DNA from: Flabesymbios commensalis
Taxonomy: Eukaryota > Annelida > Polychaeta > Terebellida > Flabelligeridae
Reading direction: 5' to 3'
Length of the DNA stretch: 64,000 nucleotides
Assembly (NCBI GenBank): GCA_964017125.1
Contig: OZ024907.1
Coordinates: forward strand, 26,474,476-26,538,475
Shown in pieces: positions 1 through 11,356 of this stretch. A program made the translations under genes and the position numbers. The notes under the pieces are model-generated. The model was not told the origin of the DNA. It did not search any database and saw only the letters and a list, made by a program, of their open reading frames with translations. Position 1 is the stretch's first letter. Each line of letters begins with the position of its first letter.

Positions 1-423
1 AGAAAACTGAACCTATGCGATTTGCCGTATTTGAGAAGATGTGAGTGATAGTCATTTGGGACACACATTATATGGACACAAAAAAAGATGGCATAAGCTC
101 ATATTAGGCCTAAAGGCCGGATGAGCTAAAAATAGATAAAATCAAGATGGCTGCCATAGCTTTGCTTTCGGTCGCACATGAAAACGAACAATGCCTATAC
201 ATGTAGACTCGTAGACCACGCAAAATTATTTATATCATGATTCAAGGCATTTGACTGTAAATAGAAATGATTTATTAAAATTAATGACAACGGACAATGC
301 CAATATACTCGCAGAACCTGAAAAGCTATATATACTAGGTGAAACCGAGGGGTAAGAAGTGTTCGATCCCAAAGTTTGATACAAAAAGAAAACGTATGAC
401 AAGTAACAAGCTGAGTAGATTTT

Positions 424-429
424 TTTATT
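424..429 (-). promoter_or_regulatory. Candidate poly(A) signal AATAAA of AP4B1
   Basis: The minus strand reads AATAAA about 35 nt beyond the TGA that closes the AP4B1 frame. The spacing suits a short 3' UTR. In A+T-rich DNA such hexamers also arise by chance. Confidence 0.4.
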
Positions 430-462
430 CAAATAGAACACAGATTTCATCATCAAAATTAA

Positions 463-1983
463 TCAGACTAAGGTCACGTCGTCTGAAATGACAGACTTCG
501 CTACTTGAATACCGGCTTGTAATACATTATAATAAAACGATGCCCTTTCCCTGACATCAAAGTTCTTACTCTGCAAAGACAAATCAAACACATGACTGAG
601 AAGATTCTGACATTCGGCAGGACGTTTTATAAAAAGTTTAATAGTCGCTGTTAATAGAGCCAGTTGTACACCCGATTCCACATTCTCATTTTCATCATCA
701 ATCATGCTTTCTAAAACATAAGGGCTGTCTTCTACAGAATCTCCATATTCTCCAATGAACCAAACCACAATACGCCTTGTTTCCTGTGTAGTGAAAACAG
801 AAGCATTGCGAATAATGTGGTCCATAACCTGTTGCTGGCAGCAATGTTGCTTGAGGTCAAGACACTGTAGGACGTTGAGTACTTCTCCAGCAACCCATTC
901 AAGCTGAACATCCAACAAACAAAGAAGTTTTTCTAAACAGGTTAGAAAGTGATCAGGAAACGCATCACCCAGTTTTGCAATTGCCTCTACAGCAGCTTTG
1001 CCTGCTTCTTGATTAATGTCCATGGCATACATTCCAAGCTCTTCTAAGATTTCCTTAATATTTGTCGTTGTTGTTACTGATGGAAGCAATCTGATTTTCT
1101 TTGATTTCACATATGCTGGCTCATTATATTTACAAAACAGAAATTGATAGGAATCCCCTATTATTTCATGACTGTCCAGTAACATAGTTTCTATATGGTC
1201 TAGAAGCAAACATGACCTTTCTGGGTTGTCTTGCCGAAGCAAATGGAATAATTTAGATTTACAACGACGATAAACTTCATTTTTCAAATGTGGCATATTT
1301 TTTATGAGATGAAGAAAGTATTCTAAAGTTACTAACACCAAAGAAGCATTGTTATGTGTCAAGAGATTGTCTAAAATATTCATTATATGCAAAATTTCAT
1401 CATCAGTTTTAGGAGAGTATTTTTTAAGCAATTGGATAACAAGTACTAAACCCCACTCTGTAAACGTGTCATGTCTATTTAAAAGATAGTAAGCAATATT
1501 TTTGTTGATAACAACGCCACCCTCTGGTTCCAAAATCTCTTCTAAGCTGTTCAGGCAATTTACAACTACAATGGGATCAACATCTCGTATCTGTTCATAA
1601 AGTTTATCTATCACTCCATTTGATTCAGCAATTTCCTGGTTTAAGCAAAATATTTTACTACATGCAGTGGCAGCTACACGTCTCACATAAGGACTTATAT
1701 CTTTAAGTGCTTTAATAACAGGTGGAATAATATTATCGGAAAGGCTCGGTTGTGGAAGAGAAGATAATACACGCAATGCAAGTCCTCTGACCATTGGATT
1801 GGGATCTTCACAATCTTTGACCAAGCTGTTGATAGCCAAAAGTATCAATTCTTGTTCATCTTTATGCTGTAGAACGAACCAGCATGCATGTTTTTTTATC
1901 AGCATATCACTGCTAGCCAACAATTTCACCATATGGGGAAATAAAGCATGCGTATCAGTTCCTCCACTTGTCAATAACAACAC
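463..1983 (-). CDS. AP4B1: AP-4 adaptor complex subunit beta-1, large trunk exon
   Basis: This exon encodes about 506 residues of the beta4 subunit of the AP-4 coat, a trans-Golgi cargo adaptor. It is an all-helical HEAT/Armadillo adaptin trunk. Peptides seen include LLAINSLVKDCEDPNPMVRG, ISPYVRRVAATACSKI, RDVDPIVVVNCLNSLEEIL, EGGVVINKNIAYYLLNR and KRPAECQNLL. From memory these line up with human AP4B1 from about residue 38 to 520. The 5' edge is a splice acceptor (ctaacag, minus strand), so the roughly 35-residue N-terminus must lie in an exon I could not find upstream (above 1983). The frame ends in TGA at 463-465, and AATAAA follows about 35 nt downstream on the minus strand. That would leave a protein without hinge and C-terminal ear. 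A cryptic donor in the last 40 nt leading to ear exons beyond the window edge is the alternative. Family assignment is strong; the 3' structure is uncertain. Confidence 0.9.
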   Translation of the reverse strand: MLLLTSGGTDTHALFPHMVKLLASSDMLIKKHACWFVLQHKDEQELILLAINSLVKDCEDPNPMVRGLALRVLSSLPQPSLSDNIIPPVIKALKDISPYVRRVAATACSKIFCLNQEIAESNGVIDKLYEQIRDVDPIVVVNCLNSLEEILEPEGGVVINKNIAYYLLNRHDTFTEWGLVLVIQLLKKYSPKTDDEILHIMNILDNLLTHNNASLVLVTLEYFLHLIKNMPHLKNEVYRRCKSKLFHLLRQDNPERSCLLLDHIETMLLDSHEIIGDSYQFLFCKYNEPAYVKSKKIRLLPSVTTTTNIKEILEELGMYAMDINQEAGKAAVEAIAKLGDAFPDHFLTCLEKLLCLLDVQLEWVAGEVLNVLQCLDLKQHCCQQQVMDHIIRNASVFTTQETRRIVVWFIGEYGDSVEDSPYVLESMIDDENENVESGVQLALLTATIKLFIKRPAECQNLLSHVFDLSLQSKNFDVRERASFYYNVLQAGIQVAKSVISDDVTLV

Positions 1984-2790
1984 CTGTTAGATAAAAGCGA
2001 AATGGTAAACAAAGATAATCTTTAATTTATCTTAAATAATAATAATACAAATATAACAATTATAGTTAGGATATTTCATTAGCTTCAAACATCATGCATT
2101 GGTTCAGTGATTCAGGCTGGAAATTGCTCAAAAGGAAAGTAAGAGGGCTACAATCTATCAAAATGACACTTAGTTGCCTCTGTGTTGAAATTTCATATTT
2201 AGAGAAATTCCCCAGAACTATGTACATATACATGTACAACGAATAAAACACAGATAAAAAAGTTAGAGGCTAAAAGACAGTTCTACCAAAAAAGTATTGC
2301 TGCACAACTACAACATTGCACGCATTACATGTATTAACCAACAAAGCACAATTAATGGGTCCTGCAAGGTATAATAAAAGCATAAAAGACATAGTATTTT
2401 GAGTAAGATGAAAGGAAATCCACAAACACCATATAATTTCTATGATTCAGATATTTATTATCAAATTATGACCATGGTTTCCCGAAGCGTTATCAGATAG
2501 CTTATTTTGTTTTGTAAAACTCGTCAATGAAGTAGTGTTTTGCGGCACACCCAGTGACGCACCAGAGTCAGTAAGGTGGTGCTGCCACACTGCTCTAAGA
2601 GACAAATTAGGCTTAGAAATATTTTTTCTTTTTCAAAAGCCATCTGAGGATACCACAGAAATACAACAGTGTCATTTTGATCATGAAGTATTTAAGTATT
2701 AAATACTAGCCAGATAAGGATTAGGTTTTAACGTTGCAACCTTGTGGATTACATATACTTTCTAACAGAGCATTCTCTATAGATATTATA
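1984..2790. other. AP4B1 intron / upstream sequence, no gene seen
   Basis: A+T-rich sequence directly upstream (minus sense) of the AP4B1 exon. It should hold the intron before that exon and perhaps the first coding exon, but I could not identify the missing N-terminal codons. No RNA gene or recognisable transposon was seen. Confidence 0.4.
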
Positions 2791-4110
2791 CGTTATGCTA
2801 GGATTCTAAAATATACTGAATTATACTAAAATATACTAAATTATTTCCAGCATGTGGTGTATGGTGTATGGGACGAAATATTAATTATAATAAAGTAAAT
2901 ATGTGTTTCATATGTATAGACATTGATTCTTGAAACATTCCTGCTAGGATACTAAAATATACTAAGTTGCTTGCAGCATGTAGTATAATGGTGTATGGGA
3001 CGAAAATATAAATTTTAAAAGTATATGTGTTTCATATGTATGGAGATTGATTCTTTAAACATTCCTGCTAGGTTACTAAAATATACTAAGTTGTTTCCAT
3101 CATTATTATGTGGTGTATGGGACGAAAATATGACTTATAATGGAGGTAATGTGTTTCATATGTATGGAGATTGATTCTTGAAACCTTCCACCTAGGATAC
3201 TAAAATATACTCAATTGTCTCCAGCATGTAGTATGTGGTTTCTGGGACGAAAACAAGGACTTAATAAGAGACCCGTCCAGCTGTCTTTTGGACAGCCTAT
3301 TTTCAGCCTGGACGGAGGAAAATATCGCCAGATTCCACCAAATTGCATTGTGGGAGGATCCCCGACCCCATCCTGGCCCAACAATAAGTAAATTTAGACT
3401 CTCTTTTATCATTTCCTGGCTAAGTCCTTGGACGAAAAGATGGATTATAATTAAATAAAAGTGTTCTACATGTATGGAGAATGACTCCTGAAACCTTCCA
3501 GCTAGGATACTAAAATATACTAAAATGTTTCCAGCATGTAGTATGTGGTGTATGTAGCATGTAGTATGAAAATATGGATTTTAATTAAGTAAAACTGTTC
3601 TACATGTATGGAGATTGAATCTCAAAACCTCCCACCCAGGATACTAAAATATACTAAAAAAATTTCGACATACATAGGCCTTTTAAGTGGTTTGAAGAGC
3701 TAGCTAGGATAACAAAATAAACTGAGTTGTTTTCTGCATGTATTATGTGGTTTATAGGACAAAGATATAGTTTCTAATTAAGTTATAGTGTTCTGCATGT
3801 ATGGAGAATGACTCTTGGAACCTTCCAGCTAGGATACTAAAATATAAGTTGTTTCCACCATGTTCTAAGTGGTGTATAGGACGAAAAGATGGATTTTGTA
3901 TGGAGATTGAATCTGGGAACCTACCAACCACGATACTAAAAAATACTAAATTATTTCCGACATGTGTTATGTGGTGTATTGGAGGAAACGATGGATTTTA
4001 ATTGAGTAAAAGTGTTCGACATGTATGGAGATTGAATCTCGAAACCTTCCAACAAGGATACTAAGATATACTAAATTATTTCCGACATGTGTTATGTGGT
4101 GTATTGGACG
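2790..4110. repeat. Tandem satellite, units of about 125-150 bp
   Basis: Repeated units begin with a form of CTAGGATACTAAAATATACT, followed by a TTTCCAGCATGTAGTATGTGG-like block, a GGGACGAAAATATG-like block and a GTATGGAGATTGATTCTTG-like block. Unit starts can be read near 2796, 2942, 3066, 3190, 3505, 3638, 3828, 3930 and 4055. The array is interrupted by a MITE at 3254-3430 and by short deletions. Units differ by substitutions and small indels, so the array is not freshly homogenised. Its small reading frames are by-products of the repeat. Confidence 0.85.
3254..3430. mobile_element. 177-bp MITE with 10-bp TIRs and perfect 8-bp target duplication
   Basis: The element starts CAAGGACTTA and ends TAAGTCCTTG, a perfect 10-bp terminal inverted repeat. 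It sits inside a satellite unit and is flanked on both sides by GACGAAAA (3246-3253 and 3431-3438). An 8-bp duplication fits hAT- or P-type transposases. The element has no coding capacity. Confidence 0.85.
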
Positions 4111-4544
4111 AAAAGATTGATTATAACTAGAAAGACTGTAGGCCAAATAATTTTTTTAAAACTTCAAAATTTTATAACGTTGTCAATATCAGTACTAGAG
4201 TTATAAAACTGATACCGACGTGACCAGCATGACCCAGCGATCACTGTATTGAAATATTAAGTCGATCAGCTCAAAACGGTGGTCTACAAGTAGAAAGACT
4301 GTAGCTTAAGATGCACTGTTTCCGAGATATAGCAATTTAAAAATGAAAACTATGCCATCATAGAGGGCCCGATATTGATTTTAAGTAGTTTCAGTACTGC
4401 CCAGAGGGTTGAAATTTCGCTCCTTTTTCGTCTCAGACGCACCGTTTTTGAGATATGACCGTTTTAAGTTTTGTAATGTATTGTCAGTGGGACTTTTGTG
4501 ACCTTTGACTCGGCCGTACTCGCGCGCTATTGGTTGGATCACTT

Positions 4545-5335
4545 AGGGAGGGAGGGAAGATATAAAGGGAGGGGGAGGGTAGAAGGGGGAGGCAGGGAGA
4601 GAAAAGGGAGGAAGGAAGGGAGGGGGAGGAAAAAGGAGGGAGGAAGGGAGTCAGGGAGAAAGAAAGGGAGGGATAAAGGAAGGAAGTGAGGAAGGGGGAA
4701 GAAGTGGGGGAAAGAAAAGGAGGAAATGAGGGAGAGGGAGGGAGGGGGAAGAGGGAGGGGAGGGAGAGAGGGTGGGTGGGAGGAAGAAGGAGGGAAGGAG
4801 GAGGGAAGGAGGAGGAAGAGGGAGAGAGGTAGGGCGGGAGGAGGGAGAAGTGATAAAGAAGTAATAAAGAAGGGAGGGGGCGAGGACGTGAAGGAGGGAG
4901 GAAGGGGAGCAGGTAGGAAGAAAGGAAGGGGGAGGGAGGGAGGAAGAGAAGGAGAAGAAAAAAGGGATGGGAAGAAAAAAGGAGGGAGGGAGGAGGGGAG
5001 AGAGGGTAGGAGGGGGATGATGGGCAGGAAAAAGAGAGGGAGATAGAAAGGGAGGGAGGGGAGGGAGGAAAGAAGGGAGGCAGGGAGCAAGGGAGGGATG
5101 GATGAAGGGAGTGAGAAAGGGGAAAGAAATGAGGGGAAAAAAAAGGGAGGGGGAGGGTACGAGGAAGGGGGAGGGAGGGTGAAAGGGAGGGAGGAAGAAA
5201 AGGAGGGAGTGAGGGGAGGAGGAGGAGGGAGGGAATGAAAAAGGAGGGAGTAAGGAGGAGGAAGAGAGAGATGGAGGAAAGGGAGGGGCGGAGGAGGAAG
5301 GGAGAGAGGAAGGGATGGAGGGGGGAAGGAGCAAA
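4545..5335 (+). repeat. Polypurine (GGGAGGAAGG) tract of about 790 bp
   Basis: The plus strand is almost entirely A and G, with a GGGAGG/GGAAGG theme and only scattered T or C. It opens frames on both strands (Gly/Arg/Glu-rich plus, Pro/Ser/Leu-rich minus) that are composition artefacts. It is a potential triplex- or quadruplex-forming tract. Confidence 0.9.
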
Positions 5336-6059
5336 ATTTTCATTAAAAAAAATTGTATAGTTTAATAGTTAGACCATTTGACATGTAGCAAATTTCTTAT
5401 TACGACGTCCCTCTATAAATCCATTAAACTGGTTAAATTAAAGTTTAAAAATTGTAAAACATGCCAGATGGTCTAACTTTTGAGCTATAGAATATTTTTT
5501 GATGAAAATTTCAGGGTATTCGGCGGATGACTTGAGTCCTTGCAAAATTTCATGAAAATTGGTTGAGAATTGACAATTGACGAAAAACATGCGATATAAG
5601 TTATTCTGACGGGGAGTATAATCAGAATCGTAACATGCCACACAGATATAAACAATAGTCGCAACTCGAGGGTGATAATACCACAAACACTGTAACCTCT
5701 CTCACCCTTTTGACGCAATAAAACACGTATTTGTAATCATGAGGGTCATGAATTATTGACATTGAGATCGGTCATCATCCTTGAACTGTCTCCTGTCAAG
5801 CCTTCTGTGGTTTTACAAAATTAACGATGTGGAAACACATCACAATCATGAACAAAATTGAAGATTTCTAAGTGTTATAACGTTAGTTGTTGTCAGCACC
5901 ACTAAAAAAATTGTCGGACCACCAGATCCTCTCAGCTGGTGGTCCTGTGGACGACAGCTCATAAAAGTTTGTGTCAAACCGTGGATAAGAATGTCTAGGA
6001 AGTTACAATTTGGAAGAAAAAATTGCTAAACAATAAGTTTTTAAACAATTTTTCCCTGT

Positions 6060-6255
6060 GATTATATTTTTAAACAGCGCTAGTCTAAACTGGCTGATTT
6101 TAGTAGATTCCAAGATTCGATGTCACAATTCTTCGAATTTGTGTCATTTCAATTTCATTTTTTATATATTTAAACACCGCTAGTATAAACTGGCTGATTT
6201 TGGTATAGATACCAAGATTCAATGTCACGATTCTCAGAATTTGTTATTTCAATTT
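6060..6255 (+). repeat. Two-copy tandem repeat, about 100 bp per unit
   Basis: A block containing CGCTAGTCTAAACTGGCTGA followed by CCAAGATTCGATGTCAC occurs at about 6067-6158 and again at about 6164-6252, with about 10% divergence. The second copy ends in a poly-T run of about 20 nt. Confidence 0.75.
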
Positions 6256-6356
6256 TTTTTTTTTTTTTTTAATATAATTGACAATATTATTAAAAGATTT
6301 TGAAAAAGACCTTATTATTAACAATGAATAGCCTACGAGCGCCGATCTAGGGCCTA

Positions 6357-6553
6357 TTCTGTGAAACGCAGTGACGTCACTCGGTGAAAACAAGGTTATA
6401 TATAACACCCCCTCCCCCATACTTAATTCTGTGAAACGCAGTGACGTCACTCGGTGAAAACAAGGTTATATAAGAACCCTGCCTCATACTTCATTGTATT
6501 AGCCAGCTCGTTGAAAACAAAGGAGGTCGAGGTCATTGAGTTTCACAAATTCG
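6357..6553 (+). mobile_element. MITE with duplicated CRE/TATA-like module, copy 1
   Basis: About 195 bp, bounded by TCTGTGAAAC and its inverse GTTTCACA. It holds two tandem copies of a unit with TGACGTCA (CRE/ATF palindrome), CGGTGAAAACAAGG and TTATATA. Sister copies lie at 20599-20791 (same strand) and 8047-8228 (opposite strand). Mobility is inferred from this spread. Confidence 0.7.
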
Positions 6554-8046
6554 TCAAAACAAAAGGTTCGAGCAGACAGTTCCCAGGGCCAGCTAGGGCT
6601 AGCTTTCTTAACAACAAGTGCCTGATGCAATCTCCGGCCGGCCGGTCATACAGTGTAGGCGAATAATATACACTGTGTAGCGGGTCGGCTGGCTGCACAG
6701 TTCAGTTTATGTGTGGTCTGTCATGAGATTCTTTGTTATTATTAGACTCTATTGTAATTATTATCGTTATATTTTGTTATGGCCTTGTTAGGATAGCCTT
6801 GCCATCACATGCATTATCCCGATAAGGTAGCAAACATACATTTATTTTGTGGAGTGAGACCATGAATCATGGTCCCAAGATTAGAACTCGAAACTTGGGA
6901 TATTTCCGGATCCCAACAATCGGTCGATTCCAACAATCGGGGTAATGTTCAGTATAACGTTAGTGCCATTATTTATTGGCATCAAGTTCAAGGTCTCACC
7001 ACTCCAAATGCCAGTCCCATTGAAACACATGTAAACTGCCCTAATTCCGCAGGCCGAATTCCCCATTTTTCGATCTATTAAACCTTTAGTGTAACATCAG
7101 GATAAAGGTTGAAATGTCCTTGTTCAAAAACAGGCCCGCTATGGGTATGGTTACCAGCGGTACCCGTTACCAGCCAGATTTTGTTATTATTATTGAATTT
7201 GAATAAAAATAGTTATTACTATTGGATAATTAGGATTGTTGAATTTGCGGATTAGTCAATTCTCAGCCAATTTTCATGAAATTTTACACTATTTTCCATT
7301 CATGTCGTGACTACCCTGAAAGTTTCACGAAGTTTCGATAAGTATTGTCAACTATTGATTGTATTTGTAGAAGTTAGACCATTTGAGTCTTTGACATGTA
7401 ATACAAACAATTCTGAGACGAAGCTAATGGGTTTAAGTTATAGAGGGCAACATTTTTATTTATTTACTAGCCTACATTACCATTAGTATACACCTCCCTG
7501 GATTTCTGCTTATTTATTCAGGCAATTAGGGTAGTGAGACCTTAATATAATGTGGGCGATAATTGGTCAAATTTGAATTATAATCATCAATTATTGCAAT
7601 TTCTCTTGAGTACGGTGCAAATAGCTTACATTTTTCATAACTTTACGCAATTCTAAAATATCGGAGTATATAACAGGGTCTGCAAGTCGTCTGCAAAGAT
7701 AATTTATATCTTCTAATTCTGCAACAGTACACATCTTGCTCGGTATTTAAAAATCAATCAATCAAAGATTCAGCATTTCTGTTTACTGCCTGGGCATCAC
7801 AAGTCATGATGCAAGTAGACCACAGGCCCGAAGGTCCAAGGGATTTGACAGGTGTATACATGTAGTCTAGACGAGGCACCCGTCTGGCACTCCGTTTACA
7901 GACAGGGAGCTGGATGTTGTTTAAAGACTCTAGAAATTCAAAGAAAAAGGCCACCTTTTATACTGTTCATACCAGCTCGATTCGAATTTTTAATTGTTTA
8001 TATTATCCTGACGCGACCTTAAAAACGTATTAACGGTGGCGGCCAT

Positions 8047-8228
8047 ACACTTGGACCTCGACCTCCTTTGTTTTCACCGAGCTGACTAATACAATGAAGT
8101 ATGGGGGAGGGTTCTTATATAACCTTGTTTTCACTGAGTGACGTCACTGCATTTCACAGAATGAAGTATGGGGAAGGGGGTGTTATATAACCTTGTTTTC
8201 ACCGAGTGATGTCACTGCGTTTCACAGA
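8047..8228 (-). mobile_element. MITE with duplicated CRE/TATA-like module, copy 2
   Basis: Reverse-oriented copy of the 6357-6553 element with two TGACGTCA/TGATGTCA modules. It ends in GTTTCACAGAAT at its right edge; the opposite edge stops short at the GGACCTCGACCTCC block. Confidence 0.7.
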
Positions 8229-8249
8229 ATTGATGTACTATCAAGACAT

Positions 8250-8855
8250 AGTCAACATGCACCTCATTCTCCGCACATAGATGTCGCTCAAGTAAACCCC
8301 CGCTGCATCTCTGTAAGCAGGCGCCATGTTGCAGCAGAAACTGCTCATTTCGAGCAGTTTTGTTGTTATACCAACTGTAAGCTTATAAACACGCTTGTGT
8401 GTGCTAGATATATATGGCAAATATAAAAGACCACTACTCGTTTGAGTTATCTATTCACAGAGAAATAGAAAAACATCAAGGGATTACTTTCTCTACCTAC
8501 GCGCTGCTGTGAGAAGGTTTATGTTATTGTTTTCTGACATAATTTTTAATCGGGTTCAAACAACTGGAAAATAAAAATTACTAAATGACATGCGAGTTAT
8601 GATGGCTCATTTTATCCATAACTGAACGGAGTAAATAGCAATTACCTGCAGCAAACTATTAGATTAAACGAAATACGGAATAAATGATCAATAATCAGTC
8701 CAGGCGAACATCTAAATAGTTCCGTGGGTATAGGAATGGTTATTCAAAACCTGATTCTCGCGTGGTAATGGCTGATACATCAGGTTAATCGCCATGCGTG
8801 CTTACGGCAAAATCGGCATGTGATATCAGAGATATAATCTCAGAGGTCAGAATGC
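8250..8855 (+). repeat. Dispersed repeat of about 600 bp, copy A
   Basis: Continuous copy of a repeat seen again at 44245-45615. Shared blocks include ACATAGATGTCGCTCA, CTTATAAACACGCTTG, CTACGCGCTGCTGTGAGAAG, TAGTTCCGTGG and ATCAGAGATATAATCTC. No coding sequence was seen. The family is unknown to me. Confidence 0.75.
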
Positions 8856-10020
8856 ATGCACCTGTCACACCCCTTGGACCTTCGGGCCTGTGAAGCTTTG
8901 CTAGAATGGATTGAGGGTCATCTGTGAGCGGCCAGCGAATGTATTTGGACAGTGTCCAAACATATTGAGCTTGCTTTTGATCTGGCTAGTTTTTATTTTT
9001 TATTTTATGTAAGGCACTATTTCTCAATGAGTTTTTATCCAATCAACTTCAAATCTCAGCACAATGATCCTGAGGAGTGAGGTATTGTGGTTGTTTGCTA
9101 TAGGCCTATCTTTTTTAAAGAATTGGGCTATAGTTTAACTGGATTAAATCCGGATTTTAGTCTCTCCAAAGATAGAGACCAGGTAACCCAAAAGGTATTC
9201 CTCACGTTATTTGATGAGGGATTGTCATTTTAGCTTTTTAGTTTTTCCTCTATATTCAGAGGCTGACCACTCTTCAATTGAGTGTTCCATATTTTAAAAA
9301 TAATCACACACACAAGCACGTTGACCACATAGGCCTATTTGTATTATATGTTTATCTAATATACTATATATGTTGTATTAATTACATTTGAAGGCCAGGT
9401 TTTTAAAAAAAAATCATGTCATTTTAATGGCGGGTGAAAGCATCAGGTACCTGGCAGAACTGCTAGCACCCCGAGGTTTGAATAATTGCCTGCGGGGAGC
9501 AAACACATATGACTTCTGTTGTAGATATGCCCGTCAGTGATGTCAATGTGCCCAAAAAGGGGGGTTCGAACCCCTCGAACCCCCCCTTGCAGATGGAAAA
9601 AATGAATGTTTGGGTTGATCTAGTTGTGCATAAATCAATCTTAAGATTTCACATGTGCTGGTTTTTCACCGCCACTAGGTGGCGTGATGGGTGCAGTTTA
9701 GAATTCTGGTTAATTTTTAAATAAAGGTTATGCATTTATAATGTCTATCATGCACTTGGCATACTTACCTCATTTTCGAATTTTTCTTTGGTGGGTTGGC
9801 TCAGTTGTGCTTAAAGGTGTCCATAAGTATTATAGCAAGCATTGAAAAGTTATCAACATTGATGAAACATCAAAATAATTTAATATAGATTCTATCCAAA
9901 ATATATTTTCATGAAATGTACATAATGTACAGTAGGCCACTAATATAAATGTAATATGAATGTATGATAATATATGATGTACCGGAACTAAAATTTATAT
10001 TGATTTGCTAAGTTATTTAA

Positions 10021-10930
10021 TTATTTACAAATTGTACATTTCCATGACATATCCATTGACATTTCGGCCCCTACACATAACCTGTGAAACCATTTCTCAC
10101 ACCGACCACAACAAATCATAATATCACCATATTCCTCTGGCATCCCACATACACACCACACTTTTAAGTCGTAAGCTACATGTATTATTTTACTTGCTAC
10201 ACGCTTTTATACTTTCGGAAAGGGTTGAAATTGCAAATAGCTAAATGACCCCTCATTTCACATTGTTTAAATTCCCAACCTATAGTCCCGCCTTTAATAA
10301 TTTCGTCATACCCGCCGAAACAATACTCTACAAGATTTGCAATGGCAAAGAGCCGACAGTCACTACCTAGCATTTGCTTGGTAAATTTAGATGGGATACT
10401 CACATTAAATATGTTTTCGGTGTTCCTACAATTTCTATATATTTGTGACACTTGACTTTCATGCTAACTGAAAGATAATTGTATAGACTGTCTAAAACAT
10501 AAACTTTGTCATCGTCCATGACTTGAAATGATATTGCCCAGTGAGAATGTCCTGTATAGTGTATTTGTGCAGATGGCTTAGGTTGTGGCTGGAATGAATT
10601 ATCCCCTTATGTCCATGTTTGTGATTTGTCGTCGAAAGTAGGTGCTAACACTGTATCCTGAAAACCAATAATGTGTCCGAATTGTTCCTTCATTATTTTC
10701 TGTGCAGAATGCGTGTGTATGTCTGACAACCACTGTCCAGAAGTTATTATATTTTTGCTGTTAAATTTTAATTTCAGAGATGGTACCCAATACCTAATTT
10801 GTTTTTCTGTTTTACCAACATCACCACTTGTTAAATCACACACATTTTTTCTGTAGTCTGTTGTTTTGACTTGTTGCGCGTGAGTTTGGGTCTTTTAATT
10901 TCATTATAATTAGTTATATCAGGGTTTTTC
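10021..10930 (-). pseudogene. Decayed gene: Ulp1/C48-like cysteine protease domain plus C-terminal PHD finger
   Basis: In minus-strand order the sequence shows a WLSDIHTHSAQKIM block, then the protease-like stretch with GHSHWAISFQ (His), YVLDSLYNYL (Asp) and GSDCRLFAIANLVEYCFGG (Cys). At the end is a zinc-binding PHD finger (WCVCGMPEEYGD, CCGRCEKWFHRLC, WKCTIC) that stops at 10021. The order His-Asp-Cys is that of Ulp1/SENP-type C48 peptidases. I recall this C48-plus-PHD layout from large multi-copy invertebrate and fish genes tied to mobile DNA, but cannot name the element. The copy is broken, with a few interruptions, and its N-terminus is not resolved. It is probably an old element gene, not a working host gene. 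Confidence 0.65.
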
Positions 10931-11158
10931 AAATAACTTGATTGTCCGATTGAATTATGTATAGTATATTTTTATTTAATTTTACTTGTAGGTGTAATTA
11001 CCATGTATATAAATTTTATCCTGAATGTCGAACATAATCAGGGTGCTGGTCACCTGTATTTGACATCCTGATGTACACAATTTTACTTACAATTGCATAT
11101 TTGTGCGATTATTGATTACATTCGTGTATAGAAAGCCTAATAAATACAAGTATTATAA

Positions 11159-11356
11159 ACTGTAGATCTGGTAATATTCACGAGGTTTTAATTTTGGCGA
11201 AGTTCGCGAGAAGGAAAAATTTGTGAATTTAAGAATCTGGTGCGAATTATTGTTATAATAGCGCTACTGATGAAAAATGATCCGAAACTTCGTGAAAAGT
11301 CACACAATCAGAAATTCGCAAAAATTAAAACACGCAAAAATTACCAGATCTACAGT
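11159..11356. mobile_element. MITE with ACTGTAGATCTGGTAAT inverted ends
   Basis: About 198 bp with long imperfect inverted repeats: ACTGTAGATCTGGTAAT at left and ATTACCAGATCTACAGT at right, continuing inward through GGTTTTAATTTT / AAAATTAAAAC. It is rich in TTCGCG-like motifs inside. A partial internal relative may exist near 28190-28245. Confidence 0.7.

Larger units (their letters stand above)
7822..8893. repeat. Inverted repeat pair, about 40 bp arms
   Basis: CACAGGCCCGAAGGTCCAAG at 7822 recurs in inverse as CTTGGACCTTCGGGCCTGTG ending at 8893. The homology extends through an ACAGGTG block on the inner side. The interval contains MITE copy 2 and the dispersed repeat at 8250-8855, so the pair may be the ends of an older element now filled with insertions. 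Confidence 0.6.

Noticed and set aside
4539-5343. Long Pro/Ser/Leu-rich (minus) and Gly/Arg/Glu-rich (plus) open frames
   Set aside because: They arise from the polypurine tract, which lacks stop codons by composition; no domain or splice context.
6357-8228. A single 1.9-kb transposon with terminal inverted repeats of about 190 bp
   Set aside because: The third, solitary copy at 20599-20791 has its own ends (CTGTGAAAC / GTTTCACAG), so two opposite MITE insertions explain the pair better.
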